Part shown: piece after piece, positions 1 through 5,807 of the stretch
Numbering within the stretch: position 1 is the stretch's first letter
How the letters are laid out: every line of letters begins with the position of its first letter
Source: an uncultured Eubacteriales bacterium
GTDB taxonomy: Bacteria > Bacillota > Clostridia > Oscillospirales > QAMX01
Assembly: GCA_905205975.1 (NCBI GenBank)
Contig: CAJLFQ010000060.1
Coordinates: 1 to 13,769 of the forward strand
Direction of reading: 5' to 3'
Length of the DNA: 13,769 bases
Position numbers and translations under genes: made by a program
Notes under the pieces: model-generated
The model's database searches: none
Told to the model about the DNA's origin: nothing
The model's input: the letters and a program-made list of their open reading frames with translations, nothing else

Positions 1-27
1 TTGTTTTCGTGAGCTGCCTGTTCCGCA

Positions 28-56
28 TTGAAACAACCGGCCGGTTATGGTATGAT
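28..56 (+). promoter_or_regulatory. Sigma-A-type promoter of the esterase/beta-galactosidase operon
   Basis: TTGAAA at 28-33 and TATGAT at 51-56 are separated by 17 bp, which places the start of transcription near 63. The gene start is 76 bp further on. A 12-bp perfect palindrome, AACCGGCCGGTT (35-46), lies inside the spacer, where a bound repressor would block RNA polymerase. The promoter is read by eye and has not been measured. Confidence 0.7.
35..46. promoter_or_regulatory. Possible operator palindrome in the promoter spacer
   Basis: AACCGGCCGGTT is a perfect 12-bp dyad lying between the -35 and -10 boxes of the sugar operon promoter. Its position fits a repressor site for a glycan-responsive regulator, but no regulator gene sits next to it in the window. 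A short GC-rich palindrome can also occur by chance in this base composition. Confidence 0.35.
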
Positions 57-77
57 ATAGGCAGAAAGAAAGCCGTT

Positions 78-94
78 GGGATGACGTTCATCCC
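78..94 (+). repeat. Inverted repeat in the 5' leader of the sugar operon
   Basis: GGGATGA (78-84) and TCATCCC (88-94) form a perfect 7-bp inverted repeat around CGT, about 15 to 31 nt into the predicted transcript. It could be a small leader hairpin or a second operator half downstream of the start site. No T-run follows, so it is not a terminator. Confidence 0.4.
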
Positions 95-138
95 GCGGGC
101 TCTGACCGAATCATTGAATCAAGCAAGGGGGCATTTTC

Positions 139-1467
139 ATGGTTATGGATGCAGTCGATTATCGGATTTATCAGCGCAGAAACGGTCACGCGCAGGTTCG
201 GTTCGCCGGGACACTGCCGGCGGACAACGCCGGGAAAACGGGGTATGTCGCCGCACGCGCCGTCCTTGAAGACGACAATCTGACCGTCATTCCCTGGACG
301 ATCTGCGACCGCACAGGGGATGACTGGACCGTCACATTCACATTGCCGGAAGGCGGGCTCTACCGGCTGGAAGCCGTCTTCTCCACGGATGCAGACGCCG
401 AATGGTCCTGGTGCGGGCGCGTCAAACTGGTGCGCCACATCGGCGTCGGCGAATTGTTCCTTTTGGCCGGACAAAGCAATATGTCGGGCTATGGACGGGA
501 ATCCGCCCATGACCCTGTTCAGCTCGGCGTTCACCTTTACGGCAACAACGGCCGCTGGAATCTCGCGGCGCACCCGCTGAACGATTCGGTTGACTCGATT
601 TATCCGGAAAATTATGAACTTGCCAACGCCACTTCGCCGGCGCTCTCGTTTGCACGGATGGTCATGAACCGGCTGCATGTGCCGGTCGGCCTGATCACTG
701 CCGCTCTGGGCGGTTCCCCGCTCCGCAGCTGGCATCCGGAGGAAGACGGCGTTTTGTACCGGGCGATGCTTCGCCGGCTGGACGCCGTCGGCGACGTCGG
801 CAATATCCTTTGGTATCAGGGCTGCGGCGACGGCACCGACACCGATGCGCCTGTCTATCTGACGCGCTTTCAGCGCATGATTCAGCTCTGGCGGGAGCAG
901 ATGGGCGATTTTAACCTTGTGACCGTTCAGCTGAACCGCGTTATCAACTACGATGCAGCGGGCGACCGCCGCTGGGGCATGATCCTTGAGGCACAGCGCC
1001 GGGCGCCGTCGGTCGTTTCAAAGTGCGTGGTTATTTCCACGAGCGACCTGCCGCTCTCCGACCTGATTCACAACAGTGCCTCCTCCAATGTCGTCATCGG
1101 CGAGCGCATGGCCAACGCTTATCTGGATCGTTTCTTCGGTCTGGCCGGGATGCAGGCGCCCAGCGTCATCCGCATTGAGCGTGTCGGAGACGACGCCGCG
1201 CAAATCACATTTGACTGTGACGATGTGCTTGCCGCCGACGAATCCGGCAAGGGATTTGATTTTGAAGATGACGACGGTTTGTTTGGCGCCGTCAGCGTCA
1301 AGCGTTCCGGCTGCGGTCTGCTGGTCCACGCCGCCCGCCCGTTCGGCGAACATCCCCGGCTGCACGGCTACTGGCGCTGTACGGCGGATGCATTTGTGCC
1401 GCATGCGCGCCACGGCATGCCGATGCTTTCTTTCTACAACGTCCCGATTGAAGCGCCCGTGGACTGA
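139..1467 (+). CDS. Sialate O-acetylesterase-like SGNH hydrolase
   Basis: This 442-residue protein belongs to the GQSNM branch of SGNH hydrolases, which includes sialate O-acetylesterases and CE6-like acetyl esterases. Such enzymes remove acetyl groups from sugars. After a beta-rich region of about 100 residues, the nucleophile block is LLAGQSNMSG with Ser113. The glycine block is AALGGSP (188-194). A WYQG block follows at 225-228, and the catalytic Asp/His pair is DLIH (Asp308, His311). The third block continues as QGCGD where most relatives have QGE. No signal peptide is visible, so it is probably cytoplasmic. The start is supported by AAGGGGG about 8 nt upstream. It precedes the GH35 gene by 55 bp in the same operon, consistent with deacetylating a glycan before galactose removal. 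The family is well supported. The substrate is inferred and could be a plant acetyl-xylan fragment instead of sialic acid. Confidence 0.82.
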   Translation: MVMDAVDYRIYQRRNGHAQVRFAGTLPADNAGKTGYVAARAVLEDDNLTVIPWTICDRTGDDWTVTFTLPEGGLYRLEAVFSTDADAEWSWCGRVKLVRHIGVGELFLLAGQSNMSGYGRESAHDPVQLGVHLYGNNGRWNLAAHPLNDSVDSIYPENYELANATSPALSFARMVMNRLHVPVGLITAALGGSPLRSWHPEEDGVLYRAMLRRLDAVGDVGNILWYQGCGDGTDTDAPVYLTRFQRMIQLWREQMGDFNLVTVQLNRVINYDAAGDRRWGMILEAQRRAPSVVSKCVVISTSDLPLSDLIHNSASSNVVIGERMANAYLDRFFGLAGMQAPSVIRIERVGDDAAQITFDCDDVLAADESGKGFDFEDDDGLFGAVSVKRSGCGLLVHAARPFGEHPRLHGYWRCTADAFVPHARHGMPMLSFYNVPIEAPVD

Positions 1468-1522
1468 TTGGGTCTGCCGGAAATCAAATTGCTGACAAGA
1501 TACTGAAAAGGATTGGATTGCT

Positions 1523-3271
1523 ATGCCCGAATTCACATACAACGGCCGCGACTTTCTGATGGACGATCAGCCATACACCGTTTTATCCGGCGCCATGCAC
1601 TACCCGCGCATTCCCCGCGCATATTGGCGGGACCGCATGCTGAAGCTGAAGGAATGCGGCTTCAACACGGTTGAAACCTATACCTTCTGGAACCTCCACG
1701 AGCCAAAAGAAGGCGAATTTCACTTTGACGGCATCTGCGACATTGAAGCGTACGTTGAAACGGCCGCTTCACTCGGGCTGAACGTCATCCTCCGGCCGGG
1801 GCCGTACGTCTGCGCCGAATGGGAATGCGGCGGATTCCCCGCATGGCTGCTCGCCTATGACGGCATGCATCTGCGGTGCAATGACCCGCTCTATCTGGAA
1901 AAGGTCCGCGCCTATTTTGCAGAGCTGTTCCGCCGCCTGCGTCCGCATTTTGCCGGAAACGGCGGGAACATCATCATGTGCCAGATCGAAAACGAATACG
2001 GCAGTTTCGGCGACGACAAGGATTACCTGCGCGCGCTGGCGCAGATGTACCGCGATTTCGGCGTAAACTGTCTGCTTTATACGGCAGACGGCACCTGCAG
2101 CTGGATGCTGAGCGGCGGAACGCTGGATGAATTTATCTGCGTCGCCAACTTCGGCAGCCGGGTCCAGTCGGAATTTGCAGCGCTCAACGCATTCCGTCCG
2201 GGGCAGCCGACCATGTGCGGCGAGTTCTGGTGCGGCTGGTTTGACCACTGGTACGAAACGCATCACACCCGCACAGCGGAAGACATTGCGGCACAGTTCA
2301 CCGAAATCGCCGAAGCTCACGCGTCCGTCAACTTCTATATGTTCCACGGCGGCACCAATTTCGGCTTTTGGAACGGCGCCAACTATGACAAATGGCTTCA
2401 GCCGACCGTTACAAGCTACGACTACTGTGCGCCGCTGACAGAAGCAGGCGACCGCACGCCGGCCTATTATGCCATCCGGGATCTAGTGGCGCACCATTTT
2501 CACCCGGTTCCGCCGCTCACTGCACAGGAATCCAAGAAGGCCGCCTATGGCGCCGTCACGCTGTCGGAGCAGGCGCTGCTCTTTGAACAGACGCAGTGCC
2601 TTGGGCAGATGATTCGCCGGCCTGCGCCGGTGTACATGGAGTATCTGGGGCAGAATTTCGGCTATACGCTGTATTCCTCTGTCGTCTCTGGCCCGATCGG
2701 CACGCTGCCGCTGATTCTGGAGGGCGCCGCCGACCGCGCGTTGATTTTCATCAACGGCGTCTTCCGTGGGATCGTCGAGCCGCCGCACCATTCGGACCAG
2801 CCGGAGCTGACGCTGGAAAAGGGCGAACACGCCCGGATTGACATTCTGGTCGAGAATATGGGTCGGGTAAACTACGGCACGCACTTCGCAGATCACAAGG
2901 GGCTGCGCGGCGTCCGGCTCGGCCAGCGGTTCCATTTCGGCTGGGCCATCACGCCGATGGAAATGGATGACCTCTCCGCCCTGACGTTTGCGCCCTGCAC
3001 GCCCATCAGCCGTCAGCCCGTTTTTCTGCGCGGCACGCTGGAAATCGTGGGCGAACCATGCGATACGTTTGTCCGGCTGGACGGTTTCCACAAGGGATTT
3101 GTCGTCGTCAACGGATTCAACATCGGCCGGTTCTATAACGACGCCGGCCCGCAGAAGACCCTGTATCTCCCCGCGCCGTTCCTGCGTGCCGGCAGGAATG
3201 AAATCATCGTTTTTGAGTCCGACGAAACATCGTCCAACATCATCACGCTGACGGATACGCCAGTGCTTTGA
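1523..3271 (+). CDS. Glycoside hydrolase family 35 beta-galactosidase
   Basis: This 582-residue enzyme is a GH35 retaining beta-galactosidase that releases terminal beta-linked galactose. The N-terminal TIM barrel carries GPYVCAEWECGGFPAW (93-108). The acid/base segment is QIENEYG with Glu158, and the nucleophile segment is GEFWCGWFDHW with Glu234. The family-typical FHGGTNFGFWNG follows near residues 274-285. A beta-rich C-terminal half with a jelly-roll-like end (FNIGRFY near 532-538) completes the usual architecture. The length matches short bacterial GH35 enzymes such as pneumococcal BgaC, which prefers Gal-beta-1,3-GlcNAc. Like BgaC it has no signal peptide, so it likely acts on imported oligosaccharides. 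AAAAGGA (1506-1512) sets the ATG at 1523. It is the second gene of the operon and is followed by a terminator. The pairing with an esterase suggests use of host or milk glycans. Linkage specificity cannot be read from the sequence. Confidence 0.93.
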   Translation: MPEFTYNGRDFLMDDQPYTVLSGAMHYPRIPRAYWRDRMLKLKECGFNTVETYTFWNLHEPKEGEFHFDGICDIEAYVETAASLGLNVILRPGPYVCAEWECGGFPAWLLAYDGMHLRCNDPLYLEKVRAYFAELFRRLRPHFAGNGGNIIMCQIENEYGSFGDDKDYLRALAQMYRDFGVNCLLYTADGTCSWMLSGGTLDEFICVANFGSRVQSEFAALNAFRPGQPTMCGEFWCGWFDHWYETHHTRTAEDIAAQFTEIAEAHASVNFYMFHGGTNFGFWNGANYDKWLQPTVTSYDYCAPLTEAGDRTPAYYAIRDLVAHHFHPVPPLTAQESKKAAYGAVTLSEQALLFEQTQCLGQMIRRPAPVYMEYLGQNFGYTLYSSVVSGPIGTLPLILEGAADRALIFINGVFRGIVEPPHHSDQPELTLEKGEHARIDILVENMGRVNYGTHFADHKGLRGVRLGQRFHFGWAITPMEMDDLSALTFAPCTPISRQPVFLRGTLEIVGEPCDTFVRLDGFHKGFVVVNGFNIGRFYNDAGPQKTLYLPAPFLRAGRNEIIVFESDETSSNIITLTDTPVL

Positions 3272-3280
3272 CGGTTTCTG

Positions 3281-3327
3281 CCCGTCCCATACCATGCCGC
3301 TGCACGGTACGGGACGGGCTGTTTTTT
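3281..3327 (+). terminator. Intrinsic terminator after the beta-galactosidase gene
   Basis: The arms 3281-3293 and 3306-3318 pair over 13 positions with one mismatch, and six T follow at 3322-3327. It starts 9 bp after the stop codon and isolates the sugar operon from the next promoter. Confidence 0.8.
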
Positions 3328-3379
3328 CGCCGCTATGCCGCATTCTCAAAAATTTCAAGTATTTTTTTCTGTTTTGGCG

Positions 3380-3408
3380 TTGAACATCCGCGCGTTCTGC
3401 GGTATGAT
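3380..3408 (+). promoter_or_regulatory. Promoter of the cyclic-di-AMP receptor/MarR/MATE operon
   Basis: TTGAAC (3380-3385) and TATGAT (3403-3408) are spaced by 17 bp, so transcription should start near 3415. An 18-bp palindrome begins at that point, which suggests repression by a dimeric regulator. Confidence 0.7.
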
Positions 3409-3415
3409 ATATTTG

Positions 3416-3433
3416 TAATCCCATATGGGATTA
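3416..3433. promoter_or_regulatory. 18-bp perfect palindrome, probable operator
   Basis: TAATCCCATATGGGATTA is perfectly symmetric and covers about +1 to +19 of the predicted transcript, ending 17 bp before the AGGAGG of the first gene. Size and placement fit a winged-helix dimer such as a MarR protein, and the second gene of the operon encodes one. Autoregulation is therefore the simplest reading, but binding is inferred. Confidence 0.6.
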
Positions 3434-3463
3434 TCAAAAGTTTTCATTTCAGGAGGTCGAATC

Positions 3464-3793
3464 ATGGATATGGTATGTGAGAAGATGGTCTTGGCAGTTT
3501 TGTCCGGCAGCGATTCCGCAGAGGTTGTGCATGCCTTGAACGAGCACGGCTTTTACGCGACCATGCTCGCTTCAACCGGCGGTTTTTTGCAGAAAAAAAG
3601 CGTCACCCTGATGATCGGCCTTCCGGCTGCGCGTTTGGATGAGGCGCTCGGCATTCTGAAGCAGCACGCCGGTGAACGCATGGAAACGACTTTTTTATCC
3701 GGGATGGCGGGGATGCCTGCGATGCCGGTCAAGGTTCAGACCGGCGGCATCGTCGTTTTCGTCATGAACGTGGAGCGCTGCGAAAAATATTGA
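3464..3793 (+). CDS. pstA: Cyclic-di-AMP receptor, PstA/DarA family
   Basis: This 109-residue protein matches the PII-like cyclic-di-AMP receptor family (PstA in Staphylococcus, DarA in Bacillus). These are trimers with a ferredoxin-like fold that bind the nucleotide between subunits. Diagnostic segments are MLASTGGFL (34-42), whose Thr-Gly-Gly-Phe-Leu part contributes to the ligand site, TLMIGL (48-53), and the C-terminal PVKVQTGGIVVFV (88-100). The length is typical. The usual Gly-Asn after TGGFL is replaced here by a Lys-Lys-Ser stretch (44-46). The start at 3464 is set by AGGAGG (3451-3456) 7 nt upstream. An earlier in-frame ATG at 3425 lies inside the operator palindrome and has no ribosome binding site. 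The gene heads an operon with a MarR regulator (18-bp gap) and a MATE exporter, which is not its classic setting. The family call is strong. The link to drug export is inferred from neighbourhood only. Confidence 0.88.
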   Translation: MDMVCEKMVLAVLSGSDSAEVVHALNEHGFYATMLASTGGFLQKKSVTLMIGLPAARLDEALGILKQHAGERMETTFLSGMAGMPAMPVKVQTGGIVVFVMNVERCEKY

Positions 3794-3811
3794 TCCGAGA
3801 GGGCGTTTTGC

Positions 3812-4255
3812 ATGGATGAACAGACGCAGGCGATTCTGACGGCCGCAAACCGCGCCATCGTCAAATACCGCGGCGCCTATGCCAAATGGGCGGCGCTGCA
3901 CCACATGAATTACAACGAGATGCTCGTTCTGTACACCATCCGGGAATCCGGGTATTGCACGCAGAAGCAGATCTGCACCGACTTTCTGCTGCCTGCACAG
4001 ACGATCCACAACGTGATTTCCGGTATGCGGCGCGCCGGTCTGCTCCGCATCTGTGAAGAGCACTGTTCCGGTCATGAAAAGGCGTTTGTTCTGACCGAGG
4101 CCGGTCAGGCCTATGCCCAGCCGGTCATGGACAATCTGCTCGCCGTGGAGGAAGACGCCATCGCCGCCATGGGAACGGAGAAATTGCAGGCCATTGCCTC
4201 GCTGATGACGGCATACAACGAAGCGCTGATCCATGCCATGCAAAAAAAACTGTAA
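3812..4255 (+). CDS. MarR-family transcriptional regulator
   Basis: This 147-residue protein has the size and layout of a MarR winged-helix dimer. An N-terminal dimerisation helix is followed by NYNEMLVLYTIRE (33-45), then a helix-turn-helix with QKQICTDFLLPAQTIHNVISGMR split over residues 51-73. The wing runs over about 75-97, ending in KAFVLTEAGQAYA (90-102). The C-terminal helices return to the dimer interface. MarR proteins typically repress neighbouring efflux genes and release DNA on binding a phenolic or other small ligand. GAGAGGG (3797-3803) precedes the ATG by 8 nt. It is preceded by the cyclic-di-AMP receptor gene and followed by the MATE gene, and the palindrome at 3416-3433 is the obvious candidate operator. 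No ligand can be predicted. Confidence 0.88.
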   Translation: MDEQTQAILTAANRAIVKYRGAYAKWAALHHMNYNEMLVLYTIRESGYCTQKQICTDFLLPAQTIHNVISGMRRAGLLRICEEHCSGHEKAFVLTEAGQAYAQPVMDNLLAVEEDAIAAMGTEKLQAIASLMTAYNEALIHAMQKKL

Positions 4256-4261
4256 CTGCCG

Positions 4262-4334
4262 GTGAATCACCGATCAGAAAAAACTACCTGTATAGAAGCA
4301 CAACCATCCAAATCTGTTCTGAGAGGGGCGGCGT
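4262..4334 (+). pseudogene. Possible remnant of the MATE N-terminus, out of frame with the body
   Basis: The 79-bp gap between marR and the MATE body can be read from a GTG at 4262 as MNHRSEK followed by EAQPSK a few codons later. This resembles the short cytoplasmic segment that precedes helix 1 in many MATE proteins (charged residues, then a Glu-Ala-x-x-Pro/Ser-Lys-like stretch). The frame differs from that of the MATE body that starts at 4335, and the two-helix stretch that should lie between them is absent. The reading is an eye-level resemblance only. Confidence 0.3.
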
Positions 4335-5456
4335 TTGTCTTGCCTGACCTTAACGCGCAGTCTGAATTTTTCGGATGCCGCCGGTACCGGCATGGTGCTT
4401 GCCGTTCTGACGTGGCTGGCCGTTTCTGCGGTTGTGGTTCCGCTCATGCGGATCTATGTAAAAACGTCTGCCTCGGAACCGGGCGCCATTGAACAGGCCG
4501 TCACCTATGGGCGGATCGTCTGCCTCGGCAGTCTGGGCACTTTCTTAGAAGGCTGTTGGTCCAAAGTCCATCAGGCCCGCGGCAATATGCGTCTGCCGAT
4601 GATTGCGCAGATCGCCGGTGCGCTGGTCAACGTCGTCTTGGATCCGCTGCTGATTTTCGGCATCGGCCCCTTTCCGGCGCTCGGCATTGCCGGTGCGGCC
4701 TATGCGACCGTGCTTGGGCAGTGCGTCTCCGCCGTCATCGTCGGCGTCAGGGGCGCCTGCAAGCCGCCGAAGGTTTCCGATATGCGTTTCTATGCGAAGC
4801 GCATTTACCACTACGGCTATTTGTCGATCGTCATGCAGATGCTGTATGTCGTTTACATCGTGATCCTGAACGTCATTCTGGCCGGGTTCTCCGACGCCGC
4901 CGTCACAGTGCTGGGGCTCTACTACAAGGCGCAGAGCTTCTTTTTCATCCCGCTGTTCGGGCTTCAGACGTGCATTGTGCCGCTTTTGAGCTACAACTTC
5001 ACGCGCCGCAGCTATGAGCGGTGCCGGGAAACCATGCGGGATGCGCTTCTCGTTTCGCTGGCATTTATGGTCGTCGGCATCCTCTGCTTCACCCTGCTGC
5101 CGGAACAGCTGATGCGTTTGTTCTCCAAATCGGAGGAGGTCATTGCCATCGGCCGCGCCGCTTTCCCGATCATCGGTTCCAGCTTTTTGGCTGCCGTTTT
5201 TTCGCTGATGACGCCGGTGTTTTTTCAGGCCATCGGCAACGGGCTGGCCAGCCTGATGCTGTCGCTGACTCGGCAGATCTTTGTTTTGGTGCCTGTTTTC
5301 TGGGCCTGCTCCAAAATCAGCCTGAACAGCACATGGATCGCATTTCCGGTTGCAGAGCTGATTGCCGGTGCGCTCGGCATGATGCTCTATGTCCGCCAGC
5401 TCTCTCTGTGGCATCTGCCGCTGGGCGTGCGCCGCAAACCTGCAAAAACACGCTGA
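4335..5456 (+). CDS. MATE-family multidrug exporter, lacking the N-terminal two helices
   Basis: MATE exporters are 12-helix membrane antiporters of about 450 residues that use Na+ or H+ gradients to expel cationic drugs. This frame gives 373 residues and begins directly in the loop before helix 3 (LNFSDAAGTGM, 10-20). The rest is well preserved: ARGNMRLPMIAQ (81-92), NVVLDPLLIFG (99-109), LGIAGAAYATVLGQ (116-129), and a complete second half ending in a basic tail. About 80 residues, helices 1 and 2, are missing. No ATG fits. A TTG at 4335 with GAGAGGGG (4321-4328) 6 nt upstream is the best start for what remains, and ATG 4392 (residue 20) is an alternative. It is third in the operon behind marR, its likely regulator, and a terminator follows. 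The protein is probably non-functional or altered. A sequencing or assembly deletion is the other explanation. Confidence 0.75.
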   Translation: MSCLTLTRSLNFSDAAGTGMVLAVLTWLAVSAVVVPLMRIYVKTSASEPGAIEQAVTYGRIVCLGSLGTFLEGCWSKVHQARGNMRLPMIAQIAGALVNVVLDPLLIFGIGPFPALGIAGAAYATVLGQCVSAVIVGVRGACKPPKVSDMRFYAKRIYHYGYLSIVMQMLYVVYIVILNVILAGFSDAAVTVLGLYYKAQSFFFIPLFGLQTCIVPLLSYNFTRRSYERCRETMRDALLVSLAFMVVGILCFTLLPEQLMRLFSKSEEVIAIGRAAFPIIGSSFLAAVFSLMTPVFFQAIGNGLASLMLSLTRQIFVLVPVFWACSKISLNSTWIAFPVAELIAGALGMMLYVRQLSLWHLPLGVRRKPAKTR

Positions 5457-5481
5457 AACCGCGTCAAACGCCTTTTTGAAT

Positions 5482-5513
5482 GCCTGCCGGATCAACCCCG
5501 GCAGGCTTTTTTT
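5482..5513 (+). terminator. Intrinsic terminator after the truncated MATE gene
   Basis: GCCTGCCGG (5482-5490) pairs perfectly with CCGGCAGGC (5498-5506) across a 7-nt loop, and seven T follow (5507-5513). It begins 25 bp after the stop codon and ends the operon begun at 3415. Confidence 0.95.
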
Positions 5514-5571
5514 AGCGGGCATCTACCTGTCTGTGCGCGCCGCACGCCCGTGTAATTGTTCAAATTGCCGG

Positions 5572-5600
5572 TTGACAAACGGCGCACGCCATGGTATCAT
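5572..5600 (+). promoter_or_regulatory. Promoter of the pyrR-uracil permease operon
   Basis: A consensus TTGACA (5572-5577) and TATCAT (5595-5600) are separated by 17 bp, giving a start near 5607. About 200 nt of untranslated leader follow before pyrR. Confidence 0.85.
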
Positions 5601-5606
5601 ATTGTC

Positions 5607-5778
5607 AGATACTTTTAAACGCGGTACAGAGAGACCCGTAAGGTATTGCAAGCCCGGTTGTCCGTGCAGTTCTGCGCGCGCATCCGCAACAGGCTGTAAT
5701 GTTTACGAATCTGCATTTCCCCTGCTTCTGCGCGGGCAATGCTTTCAATCTGTGCCGACGAGAGTCGGTGCTTTTTTT
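5607..5778 (+). promoter_or_regulatory. PyrR-dependent pyrimidine attenuator leader
   Basis: The 351-bp gap between the MATE gene and pyrR holds a terminator, a promoter and this leader. A hairpin at 5619-5639 has arms ACG-C-GGT and ACC-CGT, one bulged C, and the loop ACAGAGAG. The CAGAGAG loop followed by an AAGG segment (5640-5643) is the known PyrR recognition element (anti-antiterminator) of Firmicute pyr operons. A leader terminator lies at 5752-5778. In the known mechanism PyrR with UMP or UTP stabilises the first hairpin and permits termination. Without it an antiterminator forms. I could not fix the antiterminator pairing with confidence. One candidate joins GCCCG near 5652-5656 with CGGGC at 5733-5737. 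Confidence 0.82.
5752..5778 (+). terminator. Leader terminator (attenuator) of the pyr operon
   Basis: GTGCCGAC (5752-5759) pairs with GTCGGTGC (5764-5771) through a GAGA tetraloop, with two G-T wobbles, and seven T follow (5772-5778). It lies 29 bp before the pyrR start, where a regulated terminator is expected. Confidence 0.85.
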
Positions 5779-5807
5779 ATGCGTTTTTTCAGAAAACGAG
5801 GTGCAAA

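Noticed and set aside
2483..3424. Open frame of 313 codons on the minus strand over the GH35 gene
   Set aside because: It runs through the terminator at 3281-3327 and is antisense to a well-supported GH35 domain.
3416..3433. The palindrome read as an intrinsic terminator or a mobile-element end
   Set aside because: It is AT-rich at its ends with no loop and no T-run, lies just after a promoter, and has no target duplication or second copy in the window.
3425..3463. Upstream in-frame ATG that would extend the cyclic-di-AMP receptor by 13 residues
   Set aside because: The ATG is part of the palindrome near the transcription start and has no binding site. AGGAGG at 3451-3456 points to 3464, which also gives the normal family length.
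4545..5522. Open frame of 325 codons on the minus strand over the truncated MATE gene
   Set aside because: It starts inside a terminator hairpin, lacks a ribosome binding site and codes for a low-complexity His/Gln/Asp-rich product typical of the complement of membrane-protein codons.
5739..5807. Upstream in-frame ATG that would extend PyrR by 23 residues
   Set aside because: It would place coding sequence through the attenuator hairpin and T-run, and the extra residues match nothing in PyrR.
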